A DNA stretch of 64,000 nucleotides. Source: Plantactinospora sp. KBS50 (GTDB lineage: Bacteria; Actinomycetota; Actinomycetes; Mycobacteriales; Micromonosporaceae). Below, in pieces: positions 31,225-39,588 of this stretch (position 1 is the first letter of the stretch; each line of letters starts with the position of its first letter). A program made the position numbers and the translations under genes. The stretch covers positions 5,460,001 through 5,524,000 of the forward strand of contig NZ_CP022961.1 in NCBI RefSeq assembly GCF_002285795.1. The letters are read 5' to 3'. The notes beneath the pieces are model-generated. The model was not told the DNA's origin, made no database searches, and saw only the letters and a program-made list of their open reading frames with translations.

Positions 31225-32057
31225 CGGTGCCGCCAGGAGGGTGTGCTGGTTCCGGTCAGCCGCCGCACGATGTTCGCCGTCGATGCCCACAGCGTTCGGG
31301 ACACCGAGGATTCTGGTCGGCTCTCGTACTCGCGCACGAGGCGGCGGTGCAGCATCAGGGTGCCGTTGACCTGCTCGACGATCCACCGCTTGCGGATCGG
31401 TACGAACCCGGGTTTGGTGTCGGATCGTTTGACGACCTCGACGTCGATGCCCAGCACGGCGCCGTGCAGGGCGAGGTCCTGCTTGAACCCGGCGTCGACC
31501 CAGGCACGGCTCACCGTCGGGGTGTGTTCGACGACCTTGTCGAGCAGCCGGATACCGATGGCGTTGTCGGTGACCGACGCCGCAGCCACCACGACCGCGA
31601 TGACCAACCCCAACGCGTCCACGGCCAGGCCCCGCTTACGCCCCGACACCTTCTTCGCCGCGTCCTTGCCGGTCGTCGCGGCCGGGACGTGGTTCGCCGC
31701 CCGGATCGACTGGGTGTCCAACACCACCGCGCTCGGATCCTCCCGACGACCGACCTTCTCCCTTGCCTGGCAGCGCAGCAGATCGTGGATCACCTGGTCA
31801 GTGCCGTCGTCACGCCACAACGCGAAGTAGTAGTAGGTGGCCGACTTCGGCGGCAGGTCGTGCGGCAGGTACGCCCACTGACAGCCCGTCCGGTTCTGGT
31901 AGAAGATCGGGTTCACGATCTCCCGCAGGTCATAGTCACCCTCACGGCCCGACACCGACACCGCGACCCGCTTGGTCTTCCACGCCTGCAGGAACGGTCC
32001 AATCAGCTCCCACTGCTCGTCAGTGACATCGCTGGGATACCGCTTTCGATCACCCAT
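31221..32057 (-). CDS. IS5-family DDE transposase
   Basis: 278 residues from the ATG that begins MGDRKRYPSDVTDEQWELI, the typical N-terminal DUF4096-like segment of IS5 transposases. Catalytic acids are visible in VVLDTQSIRA (first D), RAWVDAGFK (second D) and the WIVEQVNGTLMLHRRL segment (E). KKVSGRKRGLAVDALG is the conserved region following the first D. Intact, so the element may be mobile. Confidence 0.9.
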   Translation of the reverse strand: MGDRKRYPSDVTDEQWELIGPFLQAWKTKRVAVSVSGREGDYDLREIVNPIFYQNRTGCQWAYLPHDLPPKSATYYYFALWRDDGTDQVIHDLLRCQAREKVGRREDPSAVVLDTQSIRAANHVPAATTGKDAAKKVSGRKRGLAVDALGLVIAVVVAAASVTDNAIGIRLLDKVVEHTPTVSRAWVDAGFKQDLALHGAVLGIDVEVVKRSDTKPGFVPIRKRWIVEQVNGTLMLHRRLVREYESRPESSVSRTLWASTANIVRRLTGTSTPSWRHR

Positions 32058-32182
32058 GACCGGGCTAACGCCCGACCCACCCGGGCGGTCACGACCAGAA
32101 CTCACATTCGGCCCATCGACCAGCCGCTATCCATAGCGAACCCGCCGGAAGACCACCAACCAGACGCAACGCATAGATCAGA

Positions 32183-32848
32183 TCAACCTGCTGCGGACCG
32201 CCCTCTGAGCACGTAGCTCAGGCCGCTCTTGATGTCCTGAAGCACCCCACGCTGCCCCGACACCCGCGACGCGAGCAGCTCCGGCGATCGCAAGGACATC
32301 AGGAAGCCGCCGGAGAACAGATAGGAGATCGCGTCCAGCCCGACCGCGGCGGACGCCCCGACGAGCTGGACGAAACCGCCGCCGAAGCCGTTGCCCGCGA
32401 TCCAGGCGGTGGAGGTGTTGAGCGAGATCGCGCTGTTGCCGGCGGTCATCTGGGGCGCCGGCAGCAGTTTCGGCACCGCCGAGGTGGAAGCCAGATCGTT
32501 GAGCACCGTCTGGATCGCCACCAGGAAGACGACGCAATACAGAATCGGCATCGAGAGCAGATCGAGCACACCCAGGATCGGGACCACGCCCAGACAGATG
32601 CCCCGGCCGAAGTCCGTGCCGACCAGGATGGCCCGTTGCGGCACCCGGTCCACCAGTGCGCCGGCCAGCAGGCTGAACAGCACGTGCGGGACGACCGTGA
32701 GCGCGGTCAGGATGCCGACCTGCGCCGCGGACGCATGCAACATCAGCGCCGCGACCATCGGAATCGCGATCGAGGTGACGCCCGTGCCGAGCGAGGAGAC
32801 CAGATGCGCCGCCCACAGACGCCGGAAGTCCACCGACTCGCGCAGCAC
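32183..32848 (-). pseudogene. MFS transporter, N-terminal half truncated by IS5-type element
   Basis: About 215 genuine residues from a GTG at 32848, with six hydrophobic segments and an MFS-3-type motif A (GALVDRVPQRAI). The natural sequence ends at SYVL at the IS inverted repeat (32205); the last few codons to 32183 are IS sequence. The second half is not found anywhere in the window. No convincing ribosome site precedes the GTG. Non-functional. Confidence 0.8.
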
Positions 32849-33021
32849 CTAGTACCAGCGAGGTCCCGTCACTTCGCTGCCCGGGTCGGCTGGGGACGAA
32901 AGGTCGGGGACTGCCACTGATTCCTCCAGGTATTGGTCCGCGGGCGGGTCGGACGGGCGTTGTTTCTCGGCGTTTGAGGGCAAGGCGCCGTCGATCGCGA
33001 TCGGGGCGACCGGTGGGACGT

Positions 33022-33502
33022 CTACGGGATGGGCCGGACCCCGGGCCGGTACCGGGTGAGCCGGGTGAGCCGGGTGAGCCGGGTGGAATTTTCCTCGCCG
33101 TGCCCGTCCGCAACCGCATGTCGCAGGCACTCGGACACCATGGCGGTGATCGGGAGATCCGGCGCCATCCGCAGGGCGTTGCTGATGTCCTTGTGCGCCA
33201 GCTTCGCGCTGAACTGGCGAGGACGGTCGTCTTCCAAGATCTGCTGACCGAATCGCTCCAGCATGCCCAACCGCATCCGTATCGGATGCGGCAGACGGCG
33301 GTTGAGCGCCGGCGCATGTAGCAGCCAGTGGTTCTCCGAGGCGAGGATCTCCTCGATCGTGTCGGCGGTCAGGTCGGCGCGCATGGCCTTGCGGCCGAGG
33401 CCAAGCCGGTGGTGCACAAGCCGGCGGGCCGGCTCTGCCGGTAACGCGGGGTTCTCGGCGAGACCAGGCGCGGCCTGACCGTGCCGGCAGCGATCGGCCG
33501 TC
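33022..33502 (-). pseudogene. Leucine-rich-variant/HEAT-like repeat protein fragment
   Basis: The frame reads LAENPALPAEPARRLVHH and later a second NRRLPHPIRMRLGM-type repeat, resembling actinomycete LRV repeat proteins. There is no start codon or ribosome site before the ISL3-type element that abuts it at 33503-33511, so the 5' end was probably lost by that insertion or earlier decay. The C-terminus runs into a 9-base tandem repeat coding RLT-RLT-RLT. Function unknown. Confidence 0.45.
33053..33079. repeat. Tandem 9-base repeat, three units
   Basis: CGGGTGAGC is repeated three times without change and followed by a partial fourth unit. It lies near the 3' end of the LRV-like fragment and keeps its frame. 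Confidence 0.85.
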
Positions 33503-33510
33503 GATATAGG

Positions 33511-34957
33511 GGCTCTTCGAAGTTGAGCGGGGTGCGCTGATCGATCCGGCCCGGAGATGAGGGCTCGCAGCCCTTGGGTGATCATCTGAGTGTCGAGTTC
33601 GGATGATCACAAGTAAAGAGCTGCGAGCATGGTCAACGATACGACCCGGCTGCTGGGCCTGGACGGCCTGGTGGTGGATCGGGTCGAGCTGCACCCGAAT
33701 GGTTCCCCCATCGTCCACCTGTCCACCGGTAGCGAGCAGGCACAATGCTGCCCTCAGTGCGGTGTCCGGGCCGCCCGGGTCAAGGGCTGGGTGTTCACCT
33801 GGCCCCGGGATCTGCCGGTGGCCGGACGCACCACGCGGTTGCGGTGGCGTAAACGCCGCTGGTACTGCGATCAGCCCGGATGCCCGCGCACGTCGTTCAC
33901 CGAACACGTGCCACAGATCCCGGCACGGGCACGGATCACCGTCCGGTTGCGGCAGGCGGCCGGCGCGGCGGTCGCCGACGGCAACCGAACGATCGTGCAG
34001 GCCGCCCGTGATCTGGGCATGTCCTGGCCAGTCGTCGCGGCCGCGTTCACCGCGCACACCGCAGCGGTGCTGCCGGCCGAGCCCGAACCGGTGAGCGTGC
34101 TGGGCATCGACGAGGTCCGCCGAGGCAAACCTCGCTGGATCTTCGACGAGGTCACCGCGTCGTGGACCACCATCGTCGACCGCTGGCACGTCGGCTTCTG
34201 CGATCTCGTCGGCGGGCAGGGTCTACTCGCCCAGGTCGAAGGCCGGACCAGCAAGGCGGTGACCGACTGGCTCACCCAACGCCCCGCCGCCTGGCGTCAA
34301 CACGTCCAGGCCGTCGCGATCGACATGTGTACCGTGTTCAAGACCGCCGTCCGCGAGGCGCTGCCGCACGCGACGCTGGTCGTGGACCACTTCCACGTCG
34401 TCCAGCTGGCCAACCGGGCCGTCACCGAGGTCCGCCGCCGCATGACAGTCACACACCGCGGCCGGCGCGGCCGGGCCACCGACCCGGAGTGGCAGCAACG
34501 CAACCGGCTGACCAGGTCAGCAGCCCGCATGCGCGCCGAGCACGTCGACCGGCTGACCGACACCCTCAGCAACCTGCCGGCGAAGATCGGCGCACCGATC
34601 CTGACGGCCTGGAACGCCAAGGAAGACCTGCTCGACCTACTCGCACTCGCCCGCACCCACCCGAACCGGGAAACCACCGCCCGGCTGCTGCACCGCTTCT
34701 ACACCCGCTGCGCCGACTCTGACCTGCCCGAACTCCACCGGCTCGCCACCACGATCGAGACCTGGTGGCCGGAAATCCTCGCGTTCCTGCACACCGGCAT
34801 CACCAACGCCGGCTCCGAAGGAACCAACCGGGTCATCAAGACCGTCGCCCGCGACGCCTACGGATTCCGTAACCCCGAAAACCAGCGGCTACGCACCCGC
34901 GCCGCCACCACCCGCCGCCACCGCAGACACCTCAACCCCGCTTAACTTCGAAGAGCC
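33511..34957 (+). mobile_element. Complete ISL3-family insertion sequence with 8-bp target duplication
   Basis: Terminal inverted repeats begin GGCTCTTCGAAGTT and continue AGCGGGGT on both ends (about 22 of 24 identical). GATATAGG is duplicated exactly outside the ends (33503-33510 and 34958-34965), the 8-bp target duplication expected for ISL3. Length 1,447 bp with one transposase. The perfect duplication means a simple, fairly recent insertion with no later rearrangement. Confidence 0.95.
33629..34945 (+). CDS. ISL3-family transposase
   Basis: 438 residues. N-terminal zinc-ribbon (CPQCG, then YCDQPGC), a helix-turn-helix region and a DDE core with acids in LGIDEVRRGK, AIDMCTVFK and NAGSEGTNRVIK. 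The stop codon lies within the right inverted repeat. Intact and flanked by perfect target duplications, so probably active. Confidence 0.95.
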   Translation: MVNDTTRLLGLDGLVVDRVELHPNGSPIVHLSTGSEQAQCCPQCGVRAARVKGWVFTWPRDLPVAGRTTRLRWRKRRWYCDQPGCPRTSFTEHVPQIPARARITVRLRQAAGAAVADGNRTIVQAARDLGMSWPVVAAAFTAHTAAVLPAEPEPVSVLGIDEVRRGKPRWIFDEVTASWTTIVDRWHVGFCDLVGGQGLLAQVEGRTSKAVTDWLTQRPAAWRQHVQAVAIDMCTVFKTAVREALPHATLVVDHFHVVQLANRAVTEVRRRMTVTHRGRRGRATDPEWQQRNRLTRSAARMRAEHVDRLTDTLSNLPAKIGAPILTAWNAKEDLLDLLALARTHPNRETTARLLHRFYTRCADSDLPELHRLATTIETWWPEILAFLHTGITNAGSEGTNRVIKTVARDAYGFRNPENQRLRTRAATTRRHRRHLNPA

Positions 34958-34979
34958 GATATAGGAGAGACTTCCGAAC

Positions 34980-35774
34980 ATGCCCATCAGTAGGCGTACG
35001 GCGCTCGCCGGTGCGGTGGTGGCGGCCATCGTCATCGCCGGTGTGGTCTGGATCTGTCGCCGGGACGAGTCCCTCTCGCCGATCGTGGTGCCCGTGGGAG
35101 CCCCGTCCTCCGACTACTTCGACACCACGACCCGCCACGCGTTGGTGGCCCACGGCAGCATCATCGGTGGTGGTGGTGACTCCACTCTCATCGACCCGGT
35201 GTCCGGAGACTACCGCCGCGTCCCGGGCCAGGTGCATACCGTCTCGCCGGATCTGCGGTGGGCCGTGGTGTCGGTGGAACGGCCCGGCGTTCCGCAGCGG
35301 TTCGAGTTCTGGCTCTACGACATGATCACCGGACGCCGTGCCGAATCGCTCGGGGTCATGCCCTTTACGTTCGTGAGATGGTCCGGTGACGGGCGCCGGA
35401 TGGCGTTCGTCGACGTGGCGATGGTGAACAGGGAGGAGCACTGCGCTTCAAGAGTCCGGTTCGTCGACGTGGCGACCGGCGCGGTACGAAAGGTCTCCCT
35501 CGACTGCACAGCAGGCCGTGACTACGTCGTCGGCTGGACCCGCCATGGTGCGATCATCCTGCGCAACGCCGACGGCACCTGGGTGACGGTCGATGACCGT
35601 GGTCACGTGCGGCCCATCGACACGACCGATGCGTACTTCGGGCCAGGGCTTCCAGGCAACGGCTCGGCGTACTCCGGAGAGCTTCGCCGCCGGGTGGAGT
35701 CGGGTGAGCAGATCTTCCTCGCCCCGGTCGCTGAGCTGTGGCCGGCCGCCGCCGAGCGCGCCACCCTCGCCTGA
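34980..35774 (+). CDS. Membrane-anchored beta-propeller-like protein
   Basis: 264 residues. One N-terminal hydrophobic segment (residues 8-25, TALAGAVVAAIVIAGVVWIC) predicts a signal anchor with an extracytoplasmic domain. The rest has repeating TolB/WD40-like strands (SPDLRWAVVSVE, SGDGRRMAFVD, VRFVDVATGAVRKV). No catalytic motif; function unknown. Its ribosome site GGAGAG (34964-34969) begins in the last two bases of the ISL3 target duplication, so the insertion kept the site but replaced everything upstream. Confidence 0.65.
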   Translation: MPISRRTALAGAVVAAIVIAGVVWICRRDESLSPIVVPVGAPSSDYFDTTTRHALVAHGSIIGGGGDSTLIDPVSGDYRRVPGQVHTVSPDLRWAVVSVERPGVPQRFEFWLYDMITGRRAESLGVMPFTFVRWSGDGRRMAFVDVAMVNREEHCASRVRFVDVATGAVRKVSLDCTAGRDYVVGWTRHGAIILRNADGTWVTVDDRGHVRPIDTTDAYFGPGLPGNGSAYSGELRRRVESGEQIFLAPVAELWPAAAERATLA

Positions 35775-35873
35775 GACCGGATAGCTGGGGAGAGCTTGAG
35801 CTTCCGGCCCGCGCAGATCCGGGTGCGGCCCTCGCCCTGGATCTCAAGCCGCTGAGCACATCCGGCTCTCGGG

Positions 35874-37979
35874 TCAGGCGGAGATGCTGCCCGGTAGCCG
35901 GTGCAGGAGCTTGTCGAGCCGGACGGGCAGGTCGCGGACCCGGATTCCGGTGGCGTGGTGCACCGCGTTGGCGACGGCCGCGGCGGCGCCCACGATGCCG
36001 ATCTCGCCGATTCCCTTCACCCCGGCCGGGTTGAGGTCGGGGTCCTCCTCCGGCAGCCAGTACGCCTCGATGTTCTCGATGTCGGCGCAGACGCTGACGT
36101 GGTAGGTGGCCAGGTCGCGGTTGACCCAGTCGCCGTACCGCTCGTCCAGCAGGCCCTCCTCGTGCAGGGCCATCGACACGCCCATGGTCATGCCGCCGAT
36201 GAGCTGGCTGCGGGCGGTGGCGGGGTTCACGATCCTGCCGGCGGCGAACACCCCGAGCATCCGGTTGAGGCGGATCTCGCCGGTGTCGGCGTCGACGCGC
36301 ACCTCAACGAACTGGGCGCCGTAGGCGAACCGGGGTCGGGCCGGTCGTGCGGCGATCTCGTCGGCGGTGCTCACCTCGACGCTCAGGCCCTCGGCCGGCA
36401 CGGCGCCGTCGGGCGAGTTCCGGATCTTGTCGCGAAGTTGTTCGCAGACGCGGATGACCGCCCAACTCCAGGAGGCGGTGCCCATGGAGCCGCCGGCGAT
36501 ACCGGCCGGCGGCAACGCGCTGTCGCCGATCCGGATCGTCACCCGGTCACCGGGCACCGCCAGGGTGTCGGCGGCCACCTGCCACAGGGCGGTGCGGGCA
36601 CCGGTGCCGATGTCGGCGGCGTTGATGCGTACCTCGAAGGTCCCGTCGGGGTCGGCGGTGGCCGCCGCGGCGGCCGGGAAGGATCGGGCCGGGTAGCTGG
36701 ATGCGGTGACGCCGGTGCCGAACAGCCACCGCCCGTCGCGTCGGATGCCGGGCGTCGGGTCCCGGTCTGCCCAGCCGAACCGGCGGGCGCCCTCGCGCAG
36801 GCACCCGGCGAGGTTGCGGCTGCTGAACGGCTGGCCCTGCTCCGGGTCGACCGCGGTGTCGTTGCGGATTCGCAGTTCGACCGGGTCGATGCCGCAGGCG
36901 GTCGCCAGTTCGTCCATCGCGGACTCCAGCGCGTACGCGCCGGGGCACTCGCCGGGGGCGCGCATCCAGAACGGGGTCGGCACGTCGAGCCGCGCCAGCC
37001 GGTGTGTGGTGCGGCGATGCCGGCCGGCGTACATGCTGCGGGTGTATGTGGCGGTCTGCTCGGCGAACTCGGAGATCGTCGAGGTCTGGCTGATCGCGTC
37101 GTGGCAGATCGCGCCGATGCGGCCGTCGGCGTCGGCGCCGATGCGGATCCGTTGGATGGTGGGGGTGCGGTAGCCGACCGGGCCGAACAGTTGCCGCCGG
37201 GTCAGGGCGAGCCGTACCGGCCGGCCCACCTGCCGGGCGGCGAGCGAGGTGAGCACCACCGCCGCCTTGGGGTAGCCCTTGCTGCCGAAGCCGCCGCCGA
37301 CGTGTTCGTTGATCACCCGGACCGCCTCGCGGGGCAGCCCGAACAGTCGCGCAAGCGTGGTCTGCACCCCGGCCGAGCCCTGGTTGGAGTCGTGCACCAG
37401 CAGTCGCCCGTCCTGCCAGCGGGCGGTGGTCGCGTGCGGCTCCATCGGGTTGTTGTGGTACGCCGGGGTGCGGTAGGTGGCGTCGACACGGAACTCGGCG
37501 GCGGCGAACCCCGCGTCGAAGTCGCCGAGGGCGGTGTCGGTCGGGTAACTCGGGTTGACCTTGTCCGGCCGGTACAGGCCCGGGTGGTGTTCGGTGAGCA
37601 GGGTGCTGTGCGGTTCGGTGTCGTACTCGATGCGGACCAGCCGGGCGCCCTCCCGGGCCGCTTCGAGGGTCTGGGCCACCACGACGGCGATCAGTTCACC
37701 CCGGTAGTGCACGACCGGTTCCTGGAGCAGGAACAGGGTGGCGTCGACGTCGGGGGCCAGCCGCGGCGCGTGGCCGTGGTGCAGCACGTCGAGCACTCCG
37801 GGCACCGCCAGCGCCGCAGCGGGGTCGATGTGGGTGATGCGGCCGCGGCTGGCGCGCGCGGAGACGGCCCAGCCGTACGTCACGTCCTCGGTGGGAAACT
37901 CGACCGCGTACCGGGCGGCGCCGGTCACCTTGTCCCGGCCCTCCAGCCGGGTGTGCGCCGTGCCGACGGCGGCGCTCAC
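35874..37979 (-). CDS. Molybdenum hydroxylase, molybdopterin-binding large subunit
   Basis: 701 residues from a GTG overlapping the FAD-subunit stop (GTGA). Xanthine-oxidase-family large subunit: N-terminal domain (RLEGRDKVTGAARYAVE), the MPT-binding GGGFGSKG region (about 250) and the C-terminal GEIGIVG containing the catalytic glutamate. Length and three-subunit layout match E. coli PaoABC/YagTSR aldehyde oxidoreductase rather than fused xanthine dehydrogenase. Substrate probably an aromatic aldehyde or N-heterocycle. Gene order small (FeS), medium (FAD), large (Mo). Confidence 0.9.
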   Translation of the reverse strand: MSAAVGTAHTRLEGRDKVTGAARYAVEFPTEDVTYGWAVSARASRGRITHIDPAAALAVPGVLDVLHHGHAPRLAPDVDATLFLLQEPVVHYRGELIAVVVAQTLEAAREGARLVRIEYDTEPHSTLLTEHHPGLYRPDKVNPSYPTDTALGDFDAGFAAAEFRVDATYRTPAYHNNPMEPHATTARWQDGRLLVHDSNQGSAGVQTTLARLFGLPREAVRVINEHVGGGFGSKGYPKAAVVLTSLAARQVGRPVRLALTRRQLFGPVGYRTPTIQRIRIGADADGRIGAICHDAISQTSTISEFAEQTATYTRSMYAGRHRRTTHRLARLDVPTPFWMRAPGECPGAYALESAMDELATACGIDPVELRIRNDTAVDPEQGQPFSSRNLAGCLREGARRFGWADRDPTPGIRRDGRWLFGTGVTASSYPARSFPAAAAATADPDGTFEVRINAADIGTGARTALWQVAADTLAVPGDRVTIRIGDSALPPAGIAGGSMGTASWSWAVIRVCEQLRDKIRNSPDGAVPAEGLSVEVSTADEIAARPARPRFAYGAQFVEVRVDADTGEIRLNRMLGVFAAGRIVNPATARSQLIGGMTMGVSMALHEEGLLDERYGDWVNRDLATYHVSVCADIENIEAYWLPEEDPDLNPAGVKGIGEIGIVGAAAAVANAVHHATGIRVRDLPVRLDKLLHRLPGSISA

Positions 37980-38962
37980 GGCTGCCCGGCCAGTTCGGTC
38001 AGCGCCCGCACGGTGAGGTTGCGGATCAACGGCACTTTGAAGGCGTTGTGTTCCAGGGGACGGGCCGCGGCAAGCTCGACGTCCGCGGCGTGGGCGGCCA
38101 GTTCGGCGGTGAACGGCCGGCCGCGCAGGGTGGCCTCCGCCCGGTACGCCCGCCACGGGCGGTGCGCCACGGCCCCGTACGCCAGCCGGACGTCGCGGAC
38201 CACGCCGCCGTCCAGTTCCAGGGCGGCCGCCACGGAGCCGCTGGCGAAGGCGAACGACGCCCGGTCGCGGGCCTTGTGGTACGCCGATCGGCGGGCCAGC
38301 GGCGACGGCGGCAGGTGTACGGCGGTGATGAGCGTGCCCCGGGGCAGGGTGGTTTCCTGCTCTGGCCGGTCGCCGGGCTCGCGGTGCAGTTCGGTGAGGG
38401 GGATCTGCCGAGGGCCGTGTGACGCGTGCGTCTCGATCACGGCGTCGAGTGCGACCAGGGCGACGGCCAGGTCCGACGGATGGGTGGCCACGCAGTGCTC
38501 GGACCAGCCGAGCACCGCCAGGTCGCGGTTCTGGCCGTGGCGGGCCGCGCAGCCCGTGCCGGGTTCCCGCTTGTTGCACGCCTTGCCGGTGTCCTGGAAG
38601 TAGCCGCAGCGGGTGCGTTGCAGCAGGTTGCCGCCGGTGGTGGCCATGTTGCGCAGCTGGCCGGAGGCGGCGGCGAGCAGCGCCCGGGTGAGCACCGGGT
38701 AGTCGCGCCGGATGACGGGATGGGCGGCGAGATCGCTGTTGCGTACGTTCGCGCCGATGCGGACGCCGCCGTCGGGCAGCGGCCGCACGGTGTCCATCGG
38801 CAGCCCGGTCACGTCGACCAGCACGTCCGGGCGTTGCACACCGAGTTTCATCAGGTCCACCAGGTTGGTGCCGCCGGCCAGGTAGGCCGCCTCCGGCTCG
38901 GCGTCGAGCAGGGCGACGGCCTCGGCCACCTCGGTGGGCCGGTGGTAGCGGAACGGCCTCAT
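37976..38962 (-). CDS. Molybdenum hydroxylase, FAD-binding medium subunit
   Basis: 328 residues; ATG overlaps the 2Fe-2S subunit stop (ATGA). FAD motifs AGGTNLVDLMK and TTGGNLLQRT are present. A cysteine-bearing insertion after the second motif (RCGYFQDTGKACNK, then GTGC and HCVATHPSD) resembles the 4Fe-4S loop of PaoB and 4-hydroxybenzoyl-CoA reductase medium subunits, so an extra iron-sulfur cluster is likely. Passes electrons between the 2Fe-2S subunit and an acceptor. Confidence 0.9.
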   Translation of the reverse strand: MRPFRYHRPTEVAEAVALLDAEPEAAYLAGGTNLVDLMKLGVQRPDVLVDVTGLPMDTVRPLPDGGVRIGANVRNSDLAAHPVIRRDYPVLTRALLAAASGQLRNMATTGGNLLQRTRCGYFQDTGKACNKREPGTGCAARHGQNRDLAVLGWSEHCVATHPSDLAVALVALDAVIETHASHGPRQIPLTELHREPGDRPEQETTLPRGTLITAVHLPPSPLARRSAYHKARDRASFAFASGSVAAALELDGGVVRDVRLAYGAVAHRPWRAYRAEATLRGRPFTAELAAHAADVELAAARPLEHNAFKVPLIRNLTVRALTELAGQP

Positions 38963-39507
38963 CGGGTGGCCGCCTCGCGGACCGCGGCCACGATGTTCGG
39001 GTACGCCGCACAGCGGCACAGGTTTCCGCTCATCCGTTCCCGGATCTCCGCGTCGGTGAGCTGCACGGGCGCGGTCAGGTCGGCGGTCACCGCGCTGGGC
39101 CAACCGCGGGCCGCCTCGTCGACCATGCCCTGCGCGGAACAGAGCTGGCCCGGGGTGCAGTAGCCGCACTGGAAGGCGTCGTGGGCGATGAAGGCGGCCT
39201 GGATCGGGGCGAGGTCATCGGCGTCGGCGAGCCCTTCCACCGTGACCACCCTGCGGTCGTCCAAGGTCACGGCCAGGATCAGGCAGCTCTTGACCCGCCG
39301 GCCGTCGAGCAGCACGGTGCAGGAGCCGCACTGGCCGTGGTCGCAGCCCTTCTTGCTGCCGGTCAGGCCGAGCCGTTCGCGCAGGGCGTCCAGCAGGGTG
39401 GTCCGGTTGTCCAGGGTCAGGTCGTGCTCGTCGTCGTTGACGGTGAGCCGGACTCGGCACGACCGGTCACCGGCTGCCGGATTGTCCCTCTGGCATTCGC
39501 TGCGCAC
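38959..39507 (-). CDS. Molybdenum hydroxylase, 2Fe-2S small subunit
   Basis: 182 residues, GTG start. Plant-type ferredoxin cluster CDHGQCGSC with a fourth Cys in VKSC, followed by the all-helical second-cluster motifs CGYCTPGQ and LCRCAAYPNI. First gene of the three-subunit operon. No Tat signal is visible, unlike E. coli PaoA, so the enzyme is probably cytoplasmic. Transcribed divergently from the XdhC-like maturation gene. Confidence 0.92.
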   Translation of the reverse strand: MRSECQRDNPAAGDRSCRVRLTVNDDEHDLTLDNRTTLLDALRERLGLTGSKKGCDHGQCGSCTVLLDGRRVKSCLILAVTLDDRRVVTVEGLADADDLAPIQAAFIAHDAFQCGYCTPGQLCSAQGMVDEAARGWPSAVTADLTAPVQLTDAEIRERMSGNLCRCAAYPNIVAAVREAATR

Positions 39508-39588
39508 CGCGTCAGACTACGCTCAACCACGACATATGCCGTCAAATGCCCAGCATAAGGCGTCGAACTGGTGATCGGTGGGAGCGGG

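Larger units (their letters stand above)
30800..32205 (-). mobile_element. IS5-family insertion sequence, about 1.4 kb
   Basis: Bounded by imperfect inverted repeats: GAGGGCGGTTCGAAG at 30800 and, on the complement, GAGGGCGGTCCGCAG ending at 32205 (13 of 15 identical). TGA occurs immediately outside both ends (30797-30799 and 32206-32208), fitting the 3-bp TNA target duplication of the IS1031 subgroup. Carries a transposase and a coupled accessory gene. It interrupts a transporter on its right, but the missing half is not on its left, so adjacent DNA was deleted or rearranged. Confidence 0.75.
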
